Shown here in pieces: positions 6,860 to 14,766 of a DNA stretch of 24,577 bases (positions within the stretch are counted from its first letter, which is position 1; every line of letters starts with the position of its first letter). This DNA comes from UKL13-2 sp031370625. Lineage in GTDB: Bacteria; Pseudomonadota; Gammaproteobacteria; Burkholderiales; Usitatibacteraceae. A model generated the notes under the pieces. The model was not told where the DNA came from. It saw only the letters and a program-made list of their open reading frames with translations, and searched no databases. A program made the position numbers and the translations under genes. Location of the stretch: the NCBI GenBank assembly GCA_031370625.1, contig JANMQR010000405.1, positions 1-24,577 on the forward strand. Reading direction: 5' to 3'.

Positions 6860-9800
6860 ATGTCGACTGCTGTAATAGAAAAAAACACTTCGCCGAAATC
6901 GAACCCGCCAGCGGGTGGCCGGCGTTGGCTATGGATCACGGCGGCCGCATTGGCGGCGCTCATGGTATTTTTGGTGATGATCGCTGCATGGACGGTGAGC
7001 ACCACGACGGGATTGCGCACAGTGCTGTCGATGGTGGAGCGTGTAGCGCCTGGCTCGCTTACCCTTGAGGGCGTGACCGGGACCGTTCGCAGTCCACTGA
7101 CGATTGCAAGACTGCGTTTTGAAAATGCGACGCTGCGCATCGTGGCGACCGATATTGTGATTGACTGGCAGCCTCGCGGCGCGTTGTCACGTCAGGTCGT
7201 TGTTGATTCCGCAACAATTCGCAATATCACCATCGCAACCAAGCCAAGCAACAAATTGGCAAAAATCCCGGCTAATTTAACGCTACCGATCTCGCTGGAT
7301 GTGCGCGCGCTTGAGATTGGAAAAATTCGTGTTGAAGCTTGGGAAGCGGCCGCCGGAATGCCGCCTATTGCACTGGCAGACTTCAGCGATATTCAATCTC
7401 GTTTGCAAAGTGATGGGCGTATTCATAAGATTGCCGATGCGGCACTGACCACGGTGCTTGGTCGAGTCGCGGCGGGTGCGGTCTTGGATGGTGCAGCGCC
7501 CTTTAATATTGCCGCCGCCGTGAAACTCAACGGCACTCGCGATGATAAAAGCTATGCAATCACGGCTGAGGCCACTGGCACCCTGGATGCAATTTTGGTG
7601 GTGGCAAACGCGGCCGGATGGAATTTATCTGGCGATGCAAAACTTAAACTGACACCGTTCGCACCTGTGCCCGTTGCAAGCGCGACCATCAACATGGGCG
7701 AGATCAATCCGGCCGCATTCAGTGCGGGCGCACCGAAGGCTGCGCTCACGCTGCGCGCAAATTTGGCGTCGCAATTAGCTCAAAGCGAAGCTACGCAGAC
7801 TGTCGCTGTGGCCGCGAGCGACTGGATTTTATCCGGCCCGATTGAGGTGACCAACCGCGAACCAGCCGCGTTGGATCGAGGCGGTATTCCGGTGACGTCA
7901 CTGCGCGCCGATGCTGAATGGAAAAACGCGGAGTTGGCGTTGCAGAATTTGGTGCTCGCCACGGATGCGAAGTCAGTGGTTGCCGCGACTGGGTCAGCCA
8001 AGCTTCGCAACCGAGTTATCAATGCGCAGTTAAAGGTGGTGGGCATTGATCCCAGCCAATGGGTGTCAACATTGAAACCGGCGCGTCTGAATGGTGACAT
8101 TGCTTTGACAGCGAGTGAGACAGCGCAATCCGTTGATGTGAAATTAATTGGGCCTGCCAATAAAATTGCGCCATGGCGTGCCGAATTGATCGCAGCCCAC
8201 AAAGACGGTGAGATCAATATCAATTCGCTGAAGCTGATTTCTGGTGATGCATCATTAAACGGAAAAGGGCGGTTGAGTCTCGCCAAAAATCGTGCGTTTA
8301 ATCTGACTGGGGCGCTTGTCAATTTTGATCCCGCTCGCTTTGCCGATTTGCCGCGCGCAAAATTAAATGCGGACTTCAACGCGATTGGCGAGTTGCGGCC
8401 TGAGCTTACAGCTGACGTTAATTTCGACTTGCGCGACAGCGTGGTTTTTGCCAAGGATGTTGCGCAAACGTTAACCGGTCGCGGCGATCTGAAGCTCACG
8501 CCGTCAAGATTAGCGCGCGCAGAGGTAACACTTGATCTCGCGGGAAACAAGCTTGACGCCAATGGCGCATGGGGCGGCGCGGGCGACAAATTAGAATTTA
8601 GTGTTGCAGCACCGCGCCTTGATGCGCTCGGATTCGGCTTGAGTGGCAAGCTTGATGCGACCGGAGAATTGAGTGGCACATTCGCGGCACCGAGTGGCGA
8701 AATAAATGCGAATGCGTCGGCACTGTCATTATCGCCGGCCGTGAAAATTCATCAGGCAAGTCTTCGCGCCAAACTAAGCGATGGCTTGGCCGGGCCGGTG
8801 GAGGGCGTGCTCAAAATATCGGGAATCAAGCGCGAATCCACGCCACCCGGCAAATCGGTCGCCACCACCTTGGTTGAGCAAGTGGATGCGACCTTGAGTG
8901 GCACGCGCGCCGCACACGCATTGCGATTGACGGCGCGCATTTCCGAAACTGAAAACATGGAACTGGGGCTGAATGGTGCGCTTGCGTCGTCCTTGGCGTC
9001 GTCCTCGGCGTCGCCATTGACATGGCAGGGAAATGTTGATCGTCTCAATATCAAATCCAGAATTGCGAATCTGGTGTTGGCGCAGCCTGCGCCGCTGTCT
9101 TTTTCGCGTGATCTGGTAAAGCTCGGCTTGACTGAGCTGAGATCGGCGTCGGTGGCGGCTGCGGTTGCGTTTGCGGCCGATGCGAAGTTATCGCAAAAGG
9201 GTGGTGTAAACAATGCGGGTGCAGCGCGCATCAGATTGATCGAAACAGAATGGTCGCCACAAACACAGGGATTCCGCGCGCGCGGCGACATGAGTGGGCT
9301 GCAAATGAATTTTGTTCCGGGAAGCAGCAATGGCGGCACCAGCAAAACAACCAAAGCAAATCTTGCGAGATTGACACTTGGTGCCGATTGGGATGTGCGC
9401 GCCACGGATCGCCTGAATGGAAGCGCGCGCGTGTTTCGTGAATCCGGCGACGTGATATTGCCAGGCGAATCGTCGGTTTCGCCGGGTTTGACCGACCTTG
9501 AGATTAAGTTGGTTACCGTGCAAGATAAAGTAACCGCGGTACTCATCGCCAAGGGCGAAAAATTCGGGCTGCTCAACGGTGCCGGGTCGTTTGAAGTTCA
9601 ACGCGCGGGAAGTTTGTGGCAGCTGGCACGAACCCGACCCATCGCGTTGGGCGCAAAAGCTGACATGGCGTCGGTATCGTGGCTGGGGCCGCTGATTGAT
9701 CCGGCGTTACAGCTAACCGGAATCCTGCGCGGTGAATTGAACGTAAGCGGGACGGCTGATGCACCGCGCGCGGCAGGTACATTGCGCGGCACGGCGCTCA

Positions 9801-11032
9801 CCGCGGCTTGGCCCGATGAAGGGTTTCGGCTATCGAACGGTGAGGTGGCGATCGACTTTGTTGATAATCGCGTCAAGCTGAGCCAATTCAGTTTTCGTGC
9901 AGACCCGAGCGTGCGTCCACGCGAAGGCCGCATCGATTTTGCTGACCTCAAATCAACACCGGGAACATTGACCGGTAGCGGTGATTTGGCGTTGGCCGAT
10001 GGCAAAGGCAACTTCAAATTCAAGGCAGATAAACTTGCGCTGATTCAGCGTGCCAATCGATGGCTGATGTTGAGCGGCGATGTGACTGTCGATGTGACCA
10101 CCAATGCCGCGCGCGATGCGGTGAGTGTCAATGGGAAACTGCGTGCGGACGCGGGCTATTTCGAATTGGCGGGTGCCGCGCCGCCGCGATTGTCAGATGA
10201 CGTGGTGATTCGCGGACGCCCACCAGCAGCCGATAAGGCGGTGCGCTTTAGTGTGGATATTGATCTAGATTTGGGCAATCAGCTTTACTTTAAGGGGCGT
10301 GGTCTCAACACCCGACTGGCGGGCAATCTTCGTTTGCGCGCAGAGCCAAAAAGCGCGTTGCGGGTATTAGGGTCGGTCAGCGCCAGCAGCGGCACATTTG
10401 ATGCCTACGGGCAGTACCTCACCATCGAGCGCGGCATACTGAATTTTCAGGGCCCGATTGAAACCGCAGGGCTGAATGTATTGGCATTGCGGAAAGGGTT
10501 GGCGGTGGAGGCCGGTGTTGAAATTTCCGGAACCGTGGCCGATCCGCGCGTGAGATTGGTATCTGAGCCGAATGTGCCCGATACAGAAAAATTATCCTGG
10601 ATTGTGGTTGGGCGCGGTCAGGATCAGGCCGGTAGCAGTGATTCTGCGTTGCTGTTATCGGCAGCGACTGCGATCCTCGGTGGTTCGTCCGACAGCTTAC
10701 CGCGCCAAATCGCGCAAGGCTTGGGCTTCGATCAGCTGACGGTCAGTTCGGGCAGTCTCGGTGGCAATCAGAGCAGCCTGCCCACCACCACCGCAGCCGG
10801 ATCAACCGCGAGCAGTGCGGGCGGCGCTAATTCCACGGCGAACCTTGGCTCACAGATTGTCACGCTCGGTAAACGCCTGTCGGCGAATGCGTATGTGTCG
10901 TACGAGCAAAGTTTGGCCGGTGCCTCAAGCGTCGTTAAATTAACTTACAATTTGTCCCGACGCGTGTCCGTGATCGGTCGCGCAGGCACGGATAATTCAA
11001 TTGATTTAAGCTATACATTCTCGTTCGACTAA
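6860..11032 (+). CDS. tamB: TamB translocation and assembly module protein
   Basis: TamB is the inner-membrane-anchored partner of TamA, an AsmA-like protein whose long beta-helical groove spans the periplasm. The predicted length of 1390 residues is within the family range. A single membrane anchor lies at about 22-45 after a short cytoplasmic end. A long beta-rich, low-complexity body follows. The conserved DUF490/TamB domain occupies roughly the last 350 residues, with LNFQGPIETAGLNVLALRKG near 1194, the SGTVADPRVRLVSEP segment, and a final aromatic-ended strand (LSYTFSFD) expected to engage TamA. A Ser/Thr/Gly-rich loop lies around 1304-1330. It is 12 bases after tamA and surely co-transcribed. 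A short in-frame tandem repeat sits at 8984-9013. Confidence 0.93.
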   Translation: MSTAVIEKNTSPKSNPPAGGRRWLWITAAALAALMVFLVMIAAWTVSTTTGLRTVLSMVERVAPGSLTLEGVTGTVRSPLTIARLRFENATLRIVATDIVIDWQPRGALSRQVVVDSATIRNITIATKPSNKLAKIPANLTLPISLDVRALEIGKIRVEAWEAAAGMPPIALADFSDIQSRLQSDGRIHKIADAALTTVLGRVAAGAVLDGAAPFNIAAAVKLNGTRDDKSYAITAEATGTLDAILVVANAAGWNLSGDAKLKLTPFAPVPVASATINMGEINPAAFSAGAPKAALTLRANLASQLAQSEATQTVAVAASDWILSGPIEVTNREPAALDRGGIPVTSLRADAEWKNAELALQNLVLATDAKSVVAATGSAKLRNRVINAQLKVVGIDPSQWVSTLKPARLNGDIALTASETAQSVDVKLIGPANKIAPWRAELIAAHKDGEININSLKLISGDASLNGKGRLSLAKNRAFNLTGALVNFDPARFADLPRAKLNADFNAIGELRPELTADVNFDLRDSVVFAKDVAQTLTGRGDLKLTPSRLARAEVTLDLAGNKLDANGAWGGAGDKLEFSVAAPRLDALGFGLSGKLDATGELSGTFAAPSGEINANASALSLSPAVKIHQASLRAKLSDGLAGPVEGVLKISGIKRESTPPGKSVATTLVEQVDATLSGTRAAHALRLTARISETENMELGLNGALASSLASSSASPLTWQGNVDRLNIKSRIANLVLAQPAPLSFSRDLVKLGLTELRSASVAAAVAFAADAKLSQKGGVNNAGAARIRLIETEWSPQTQGFRARGDMSGLQMNFVPGSSNGGTSKTTKANLARLTLGADWDVRATDRLNGSARVFRESGDVILPGESSVSPGLTDLEIKLVTVQDKVTAVLIAKGEKFGLLNGAGSFEVQRAGSLWQLARTRPIALGAKADMASVSWLGPLIDPALQLTGILRGELNVSGTADAPRAAGTLRGTALTAAWPDEGFRLSNGEVAIDFVDNRVKLSQFSFRADPSVRPREGRIDFADLKSTPGTLTGSGDLALADGKGNFKFKADKLALIQRANRWLMLSGDVTVDVTTNAARDAVSVNGKLRADAGYFELAGAAPPRLSDDVVIRGRPPAADKAVRFSVDIDLDLGNQLYFKGRGLNTRLAGNLRLRAEPKSALRVLGSVSASSGTFDAYGQYLTIERGILNFQGPIETAGLNVLALRKGLAVEAGVEISGTVADPRVRLVSEPNVPDTEKLSWIVVGRGQDQAGSSDSALLLSAATAILGGSSDSLPRQIAQGLGFDQLTVSSGSLGGNQSSLPTTTAAGSTASSAGGANSTANLGSQIVTLGKRLSANAYVSYEQSLAGASSVVKLTYNLSRRVSVIGRAGTDNSIDLSYTFSFD
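8984..9013 (+). repeat. In-frame 12-bp tandem repeat inside tamB
   Basis: Two near-identical 12-base units (GCGTCGTCCTTG at 8984-8995, GCGTCGTCCTCG at 8996-9007) are followed by a half unit. They encode an Ala-Ser-rich run (ASSLASSSAS) in a loop of TamB. Copy-number change would keep the frame. Confidence 0.7.
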
Positions 11033-11084
11033 GTTGTACCGTTCCGCCACGGGTGACCGTATGAATGTAAACGGATAAAAAACA

Positions 11085-11552
11085 ATGCAAATCATTTTGT
11101 GGCGGCACGCCGAGGCGGAAGATTTAGCGCCCAGCGATCTCGCCAGAAATCTCACCCTCAAAGGCCGCAAGCACGCTGAGTCCATGGCCGGGTGGGTGCG
11201 CAAACAATTACACGATGATTTCGGTAATTGGCGGGTCATCGCGAGCCCCGCTAACCGCGCGCAGCAAACAGCGGCAGCCTTGCAGATGAAATTTGAAACC
11301 ATCGACAGCCTGGCCCCGGATGCCTCACCGGAGTCCATCCTTAATGCGGCGCGCTGGCCTGATTCTGCATTCAATGTCATCGTCATCGGCCATCAGCCAA
11401 CACTCGGCATGGTTGCGGCGCGCCTGATGAACGGCGTTGACGGGTATGTAGCGGTAAAAAAAGGCGCAACCTGGTGGTTCGAAACGCGAGAGCGAAATGG
11501 GCGCGTAGAAACCGTAATGAAAGCGATGACAACGCCAGAATCGTTTGGCTAG
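11085..11552 (+). CDS. sixA: SixA-type phosphohistidine phosphatase
   Basis: A 155-residue histidine-phosphatase-superfamily protein without a signal peptide, matching the short SixA branch that removes phosphate from histidine in phosphotransfer proteins. The family marks are present: the catalytic RHA motif with His8 (LWRHAEAE), an LT-KGRKHA segment at 24-31, a second arginine in SPANRAQQTA (Arg58), and the second histidine in VIGHQPTLG (His103). It starts 52 bases after tamB on the same strand, so it may be read from the tam transcript. There is only a weak ribosome-binding site (GGAT, ten bases upstream). The natural substrate here is unknown. Confidence 0.88.
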   Translation: MQIILWRHAEAEDLAPSDLARNLTLKGRKHAESMAGWVRKQLHDDFGNWRVIASPANRAQQTAAALQMKFETIDSLAPDASPESILNAARWPDSAFNVIVIGHQPTLGMVAARLMNGVDGYVAVKKGATWWFETRERNGRVETVMKAMTTPESFG

Positions 11553-11559
11553 TGTTAGG

Positions 11560-11569
11560 TCAGGCCTGA
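11560..11569. other. Perfect 10-bp palindrome between sixA and senC
   Basis: TCAGGCCTGA fills most of the 17-base gap between the convergent sixA and senC stop codons. It is too short and loopless for a convincing terminator hairpin, although a T-rich stretch follows it on the plus strand. Confidence 0.3.
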
Positions 11570-12163
11570 TTATTTTGCGGCGATTTTTTGCTTCGCCACT
11601 TTCTTTACTTCAGTCACAAACTCCGGGTCCGCACCCCCGATAGTGCTGGTTTTAGCGACGATCCGCCCCTCAGCATCGAGCAAAATAAGAACACTGGTGT
11701 GATTGAAGTCACCGTTGGGCAATGCCCGATATTGAATGCCGAGTGCGGCGGCGAGCTTACGCACGTTACGATCATCTGTGCGCGCAATTGCCCATTGTGG
11801 TGAGGCCAAACCGCGCTCGGTGGCGACGGTTTTTAACGCCGCAATATCGTCGTGCTCGGGGTCAAAAGTCACCATCAATACCTTGGTGTTTTTGCGTTCA
11901 GCGGGGGTCAGCGAGGCTTCCGTTTTCTTCAACGCATCAATGATGCGTGGGCATACAAATTGGCATCCCGTATAAAACATGCTGATCAGCAGTGGTTGAC
12001 CACGATGTTCAAGCAACGTCATCGGTTTTCCATCCTGATTCGTGAGGGAAATTTCCAGCTGATAGACAGAATCGTTGGCTAAGGGAACATCGGCAGCCCA
12101 CACTGAAAAACTTGCCAATAATCCGTAAGCCAATATGGTTAATGTGCGGTGGCACCGATTCAT
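11570..12163 (-). CDS. senC: Sco1/SenC-family copper chaperone
   Basis: A 197-residue exported thioredoxin-fold protein. Residues 1-23 form a signal peptide or anchor (AYGLLASFSVWAA). The copper-binding set of the Sco family is complete: CxxxC at Cys67 and Cys71 (YTGCQFVCP) and the distal His155 in DFNHTS. The MVTFDPEHDD segment is also typical. Sco proteins deliver copper to, or reduce, copper centres; the classical client is cytochrome oxidase CuA. Here it is the last gene of a nirK-nirV operon, its ATG overlapping the nirV stop (ATGA), so a role in loading copper into the nitrite reductase is the natural inference. An AAGG ribosome-binding site followed by a run of eight A lies just before the start. 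Confidence 0.9.
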   Translation of the reverse strand: MNRCHRTLTILAYGLLASFSVWAADVPLANDSVYQLEISLTNQDGKPMTLLEHRGQPLLISMFYTGCQFVCPRIIDALKKTEASLTPAERKNTKVLMVTFDPEHDDIAALKTVATERGLASPQWAIARTDDRNVRKLAAALGIQYRALPNGDFNHTSVLILLDAEGRIVAKTSTIGGADPEFVTEVKKVAKQKIAAK

Positions 12164-13002
12164 TTTTTTTCCTTTGCAGGGATTGATGGTGGCGCTGTTG
12201 ATGAACTTGCTTTGCGCACACAGCGAAAGCCCAAATTATTGGTGGTGTCGGCAGCGTTTAGCGACGATAGCAAGGCGATTCGCATCAGTACCGCGTAGTT
12301 GTCGCGACTTTTTAGGCTAATCGCACCTGCGCCACAAAACTGCACCTTGTCAGGATCGCCTTGCGTGCGACTATCCGCGCTGACCAGCAGCGCGTTGAAG
12401 TCATCCACCCATTCCCAAATAAGGCTGTGGATGTTGCTCACGCCGTACGCGTTGCGTGGGCCACCCACCGATTCGATCGGCACGGCTGACGAGCGCGAAT
12501 ACCACGACAGGATGCGTGCGCGCCACGCCGGATCGCGTCTCGCATCGGTGCTGGTTTCGTCGGCTGCGGCAACATATTCCCATTCCATCCAAGTAGGCAG
12601 TCGAGCACCCTCGCTTTCACAAAACGCCTCAGCTGCAAACCAGCTCACACTCGTGACGGGTTGATGTTCACGCGCCGAGTCGCCCAGCTCGGTTGCGCTA
12701 CGCCAGCCGTTAAGATAGCTCGCATCGACAAACGTAGCCGGTGCGCGACCGCGCTGCCAGACGGAATGTGCGTTCACAAAATTCAGAAATTCGCCGTTGG
12801 TGACCGGGGTCGCGCGCATCGCGAAGGCTGCGATTGGTATTGCATCAGGTGCAGCGTCGTTGGCGAGCACGCTGGTGATACTGCCAGCCGGTATGGTCAC
12901 GTACTCTGTCGCAAAAACGAAATTGGTAAACGACAACGTGGCGCTACCCACCACGAGCACTGCGAACAAAACTGCGCGTGAAAACAAACTTTGCATATTC
13001 AT
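12160..13002 (-). CDS. nirV: NirV-like FGE-sulfatase-family protein
   Basis: A 280-residue exported protein of the formylglycine-generating-enzyme (SUMF1-like) fold. An N-terminal signal peptide or anchor covers residues 9-32. Family motifs in order are VTNGEFLNFV (67-76), PVTSVSWFAAEAFCESEGARLP (115-136), a W-EYVAAAD segment (141-147), NAYGVSNIHSLIWEWVDDF (184-202) and NNLGFRCVRK (255-264). The catalytic cysteine pair of true formylglycine enzymes is missing: the matching region reads FCGAGAISLKSR, with one cysteine. A sulfatase-activating role is therefore unlikely. Proteins of this kind next to nirK are called NirV in other denitrifiers; their role is unknown. It lies 28 bases after nirK and overlaps senC by four. 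A second ATG six bases downstream is an alternative start. Confidence 0.82.
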   Translation of the reverse strand: MNMQSLFSRAVLFAVLVVGSATLSFTNFVFATEYVTIPAGSITSVLANDAAPDAIPIAAFAMRATPVTNGEFLNFVNAHSVWQRGRAPATFVDASYLNGWRSATELGDSAREHQPVTSVSWFAAEAFCESEGARLPTWMEWEYVAAADETSTDARRDPAWRARILSWYSRSSAVPIESVGGPRNAYGVSNIHSLIWEWVDDFNALLVSADSRTQGDPDKVQFCGAGAISLKSRDNYAVLMRIALLSSLNAADTTNNLGFRCVRKASSSTAPPSIPAKEKK

Positions 13003-13030
13003 CCGTTCAGCTCGTGGGGGAGGCGTTTAG

Positions 13031-14575
13031 CTAGTGCGCGGCAGCGGCTAGCGGAGCAGGTTTTGCCCGTACTTTCTTCACCTCATCCGCCGAAATTTTG
13101 CCGCCGGGATTGCCCCAGCTATTCAGCACATACGTGAGAATATTCGCGACTTCGTCATCATTGAGCTGGTTCATGGGCGGCATGACCGAGTTGTACTCTT
13201 TGCCGTTGACCACGATTTTGCCAGTGAGACCATGCAGCACGGTGCTGATCGTGCGTTTCACATCGGCGGCAATGTAATCAGACTTTGCCAGCGGCGGGAA
13301 CACACCAGCGAGCCCGTCGCCATTCGCCTGGTGACACACCGAGCACGTACCGTTGAACAAAGCTTTACCCGCATTGCTCTGCTCTTGCAGTGTCAACGTG
13401 CCGCTTGCAGCGGCCGCTGCCGCGACCGAAACAGCGGCGAGATTCGGTTGAGACCGATCACCCAGATAAACCGAATCTAGCTCCTTGCCTGAATAGATTG
13501 CCTTATTTTCGGGCCCATTAACCTTCATGATCGCCAATGCACCTTTATTGAATGCACGAAAGATCGAGTGATCGACCAAGACATAGCTACCCGGCACTTC
13601 AGTGTGAAATTCAACCACCGCCGCGCCACCAGCAGGGATGAGCGTGGTCTGGACATTGTGCTGCACGTTGCTACCGCCCTCGTAGCGGACGTTGTCAAAA
13701 ATCTCACCAATCACGTGAAAGCTCGACACCAGATTCGGCCCGCCATTGCCGACAAACATGCGCACGGTTTCGTTGGTCTTTACGTTAAGCGCTTTGTCGC
13801 CGGTGAGTGAGCCTTCTGCGCCGTTAAATAGAACATAGGTGGGCCGCTCATCAATTGCTTTCTCCATATCGAATGGCTGCAAACCTTTTTCGCGGTATTT
13901 GCCCGTGGTGTAGAAATCACCTTGCATCACATAGAACTCGTGATCCACTTTCGACAGCCCGCCGGGAGGTTCCACCAGTATCAAACCGTACATGCCATTG
14001 GCCACATGCATGCCAACCGGTGCAGTGGCGCAGTGATAAACATAAATGCCTTCGTTCAACGCCTTGAACGTAAATTGAGATTCGTGACCGGGTGCAGTGA
14101 AGCTTGACGCTGCACCACCGCCAGGCCCAGTCACGCCGTGCAGATCGATGTTGTGCGGCATCTTGCTCGACGGGTGATTCTTCAGATGAAACTCCACCGT
14201 ATCGCCCTGGCGCACGCGAATAAAACTGCCCGGCACAGTGCCACCAAATGTCCAGAAGGTATAGCTCACACCTTCCGAAATCGGCATGTCTTTCTCGATT
14301 ACTTCCAGCTCCACGATGACTTTCGCTGGATAGTTGCGCATCGTGGGCGGTGGCACATTCGGTGGGCTCGTGAGCACTGCGCGAATCGTTTTCCCTTGGG
14401 GCGCGCCAAAATCACCGGCCGCTTTGCCGGGGCTCGCTAGCTTCGCGCTGGTTGCTTTCTTTGTCGTCGCTTCTGCTGCCACTGCACCGCCAGCGGAAGT
14501 AATGTAGGCCATCGCGGCCACCATGGCGCCAGCGGTAAGCGCGAATTTCAGTGATTCAGCTATTGTTGGTTTCAT
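13031..14575 (-). CDS. nirK: Copper nitrite reductase with C-terminal cytochrome c domain
   Basis: NirK reduces nitrite to nitric oxide in the periplasm. The 514-residue product has a signal peptide (1-34), two cupredoxin domains (about 62-360) and a fused haem c domain (about 398-490). All metal ligands are visible: type-1 copper His141, Cys182, His190, Met195; type-2 copper His146, His181, His336; catalytic Asp144 and His287. The haem site is CSVCH (411-415), with Met465 or Met468 as likely axial ligand. The sequence style (TSPPNVPPP, WTFGG-VPG, GGPNLVSSFHVIGEIFD) is that of the AniA-type group. I chose the ATG at 14575 because a GGGGGG ribosome-binding stretch precedes it and the signal peptide follows directly. 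The frame extends upstream, but that part is cysteine-rich and not protein-like. An FNR-type promoter lies upstream. Confidence 0.96.
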   Translation of the reverse strand: MKPTIAESLKFALTAGAMVAAMAYITSAGGAVAAEATTKKATSAKLASPGKAAGDFGAPQGKTIRAVLTSPPNVPPPTMRNYPAKVIVELEVIEKDMPISEGVSYTFWTFGGTVPGSFIRVRQGDTVEFHLKNHPSSKMPHNIDLHGVTGPGGGAASSFTAPGHESQFTFKALNEGIYVYHCATAPVGMHVANGMYGLILVEPPGGLSKVDHEFYVMQGDFYTTGKYREKGLQPFDMEKAIDERPTYVLFNGAEGSLTGDKALNVKTNETVRMFVGNGGPNLVSSFHVIGEIFDNVRYEGGSNVQHNVQTTLIPAGGAAVVEFHTEVPGSYVLVDHSIFRAFNKGALAIMKVNGPENKAIYSGKELDSVYLGDRSQPNLAAVSVAAAAAASGTLTLQEQSNAGKALFNGTCSVCHQANGDGLAGVFPPLAKSDYIAADVKRTISTVLHGLTGKIVVNGKEYNSVMPPMNQLNDDEVANILTYVLNSWGNPGGKISADEVKKVRAKPAPLAAAAH

Positions 14576-14608
14576 CGAACCCCCCGATTTATTTGGATGC
14601 AAGCATTG

Positions 14609-14649
14609 AGAATAAATGCACGTGTACAAACTGATTTGCGCAAAATCAA
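14609..14649 (-). promoter_or_regulatory. FNR/NNR-type activated promoter of nirK-nirV-senC
   Basis: On the minus strand, TTGAT-TTTG-CGCAA (14649 down to 14636) is followed after 21 bases by TATTCT (14614-14609), a four-of-six -10 match. This spacing fits an activator centred about 41 bases before the start of transcription, which would be near 14601. The leader would be about 26 bases. The site also contains the palindrome TTTGCGCAAA. Confidence 0.75.
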
Positions 14650-14701
14650 ATGTTCTCCATCTATTCCCGCATCGGCTAACCGCCAGTAACCGCGAACTAG
14701 T

Positions 14702-14743
14702 TTGATTTTTCGCAAGTCGCGCGTCGCACGCGAGCGTCATCAT
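14702..14743 (+). promoter_or_regulatory. FNR/NNR-type activated promoter of the nitroreductase-exporter operon
   Basis: TTGAT-TTTT-CGCAA (14702-14715) is followed after 22 bases by CATCAT (14738-14743), a four-of-six -10 match at class II spacing. Transcription would start near 14750. A strong GGAGGA ribosome-binding site (14758-14763) then precedes the ATG at 14767. The 16-mer starting TTTGATTT at 14701 recurs exactly at 22649. Confidence 0.7.
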
Positions 14744-14766
14744 GTTGACGACAACATGGAGGAATC

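Noticed and set aside
7780..9576. Two long minus-strand frames (299 and 274 residues) inside tamB
   Set aside because: They are Ser/Ala/Arg-rich shadows of the tamB frame; TamB is clear on the other strand over the whole stretch.
11560..11569. Palindrome as a bidirectional terminator between sixA and senC
   Set aside because: The palindrome has no loop-forming centre and its arms are only five bases, too weak for a terminator.
14576..14743. 56-residue N-terminal extension of nirK
   Set aside because: It would cross the FNR-type promoter, is Cys-rich and unlike a signal peptide, while the ATG at 14575 has a G-rich ribosome-binding site and a proper signal peptide.
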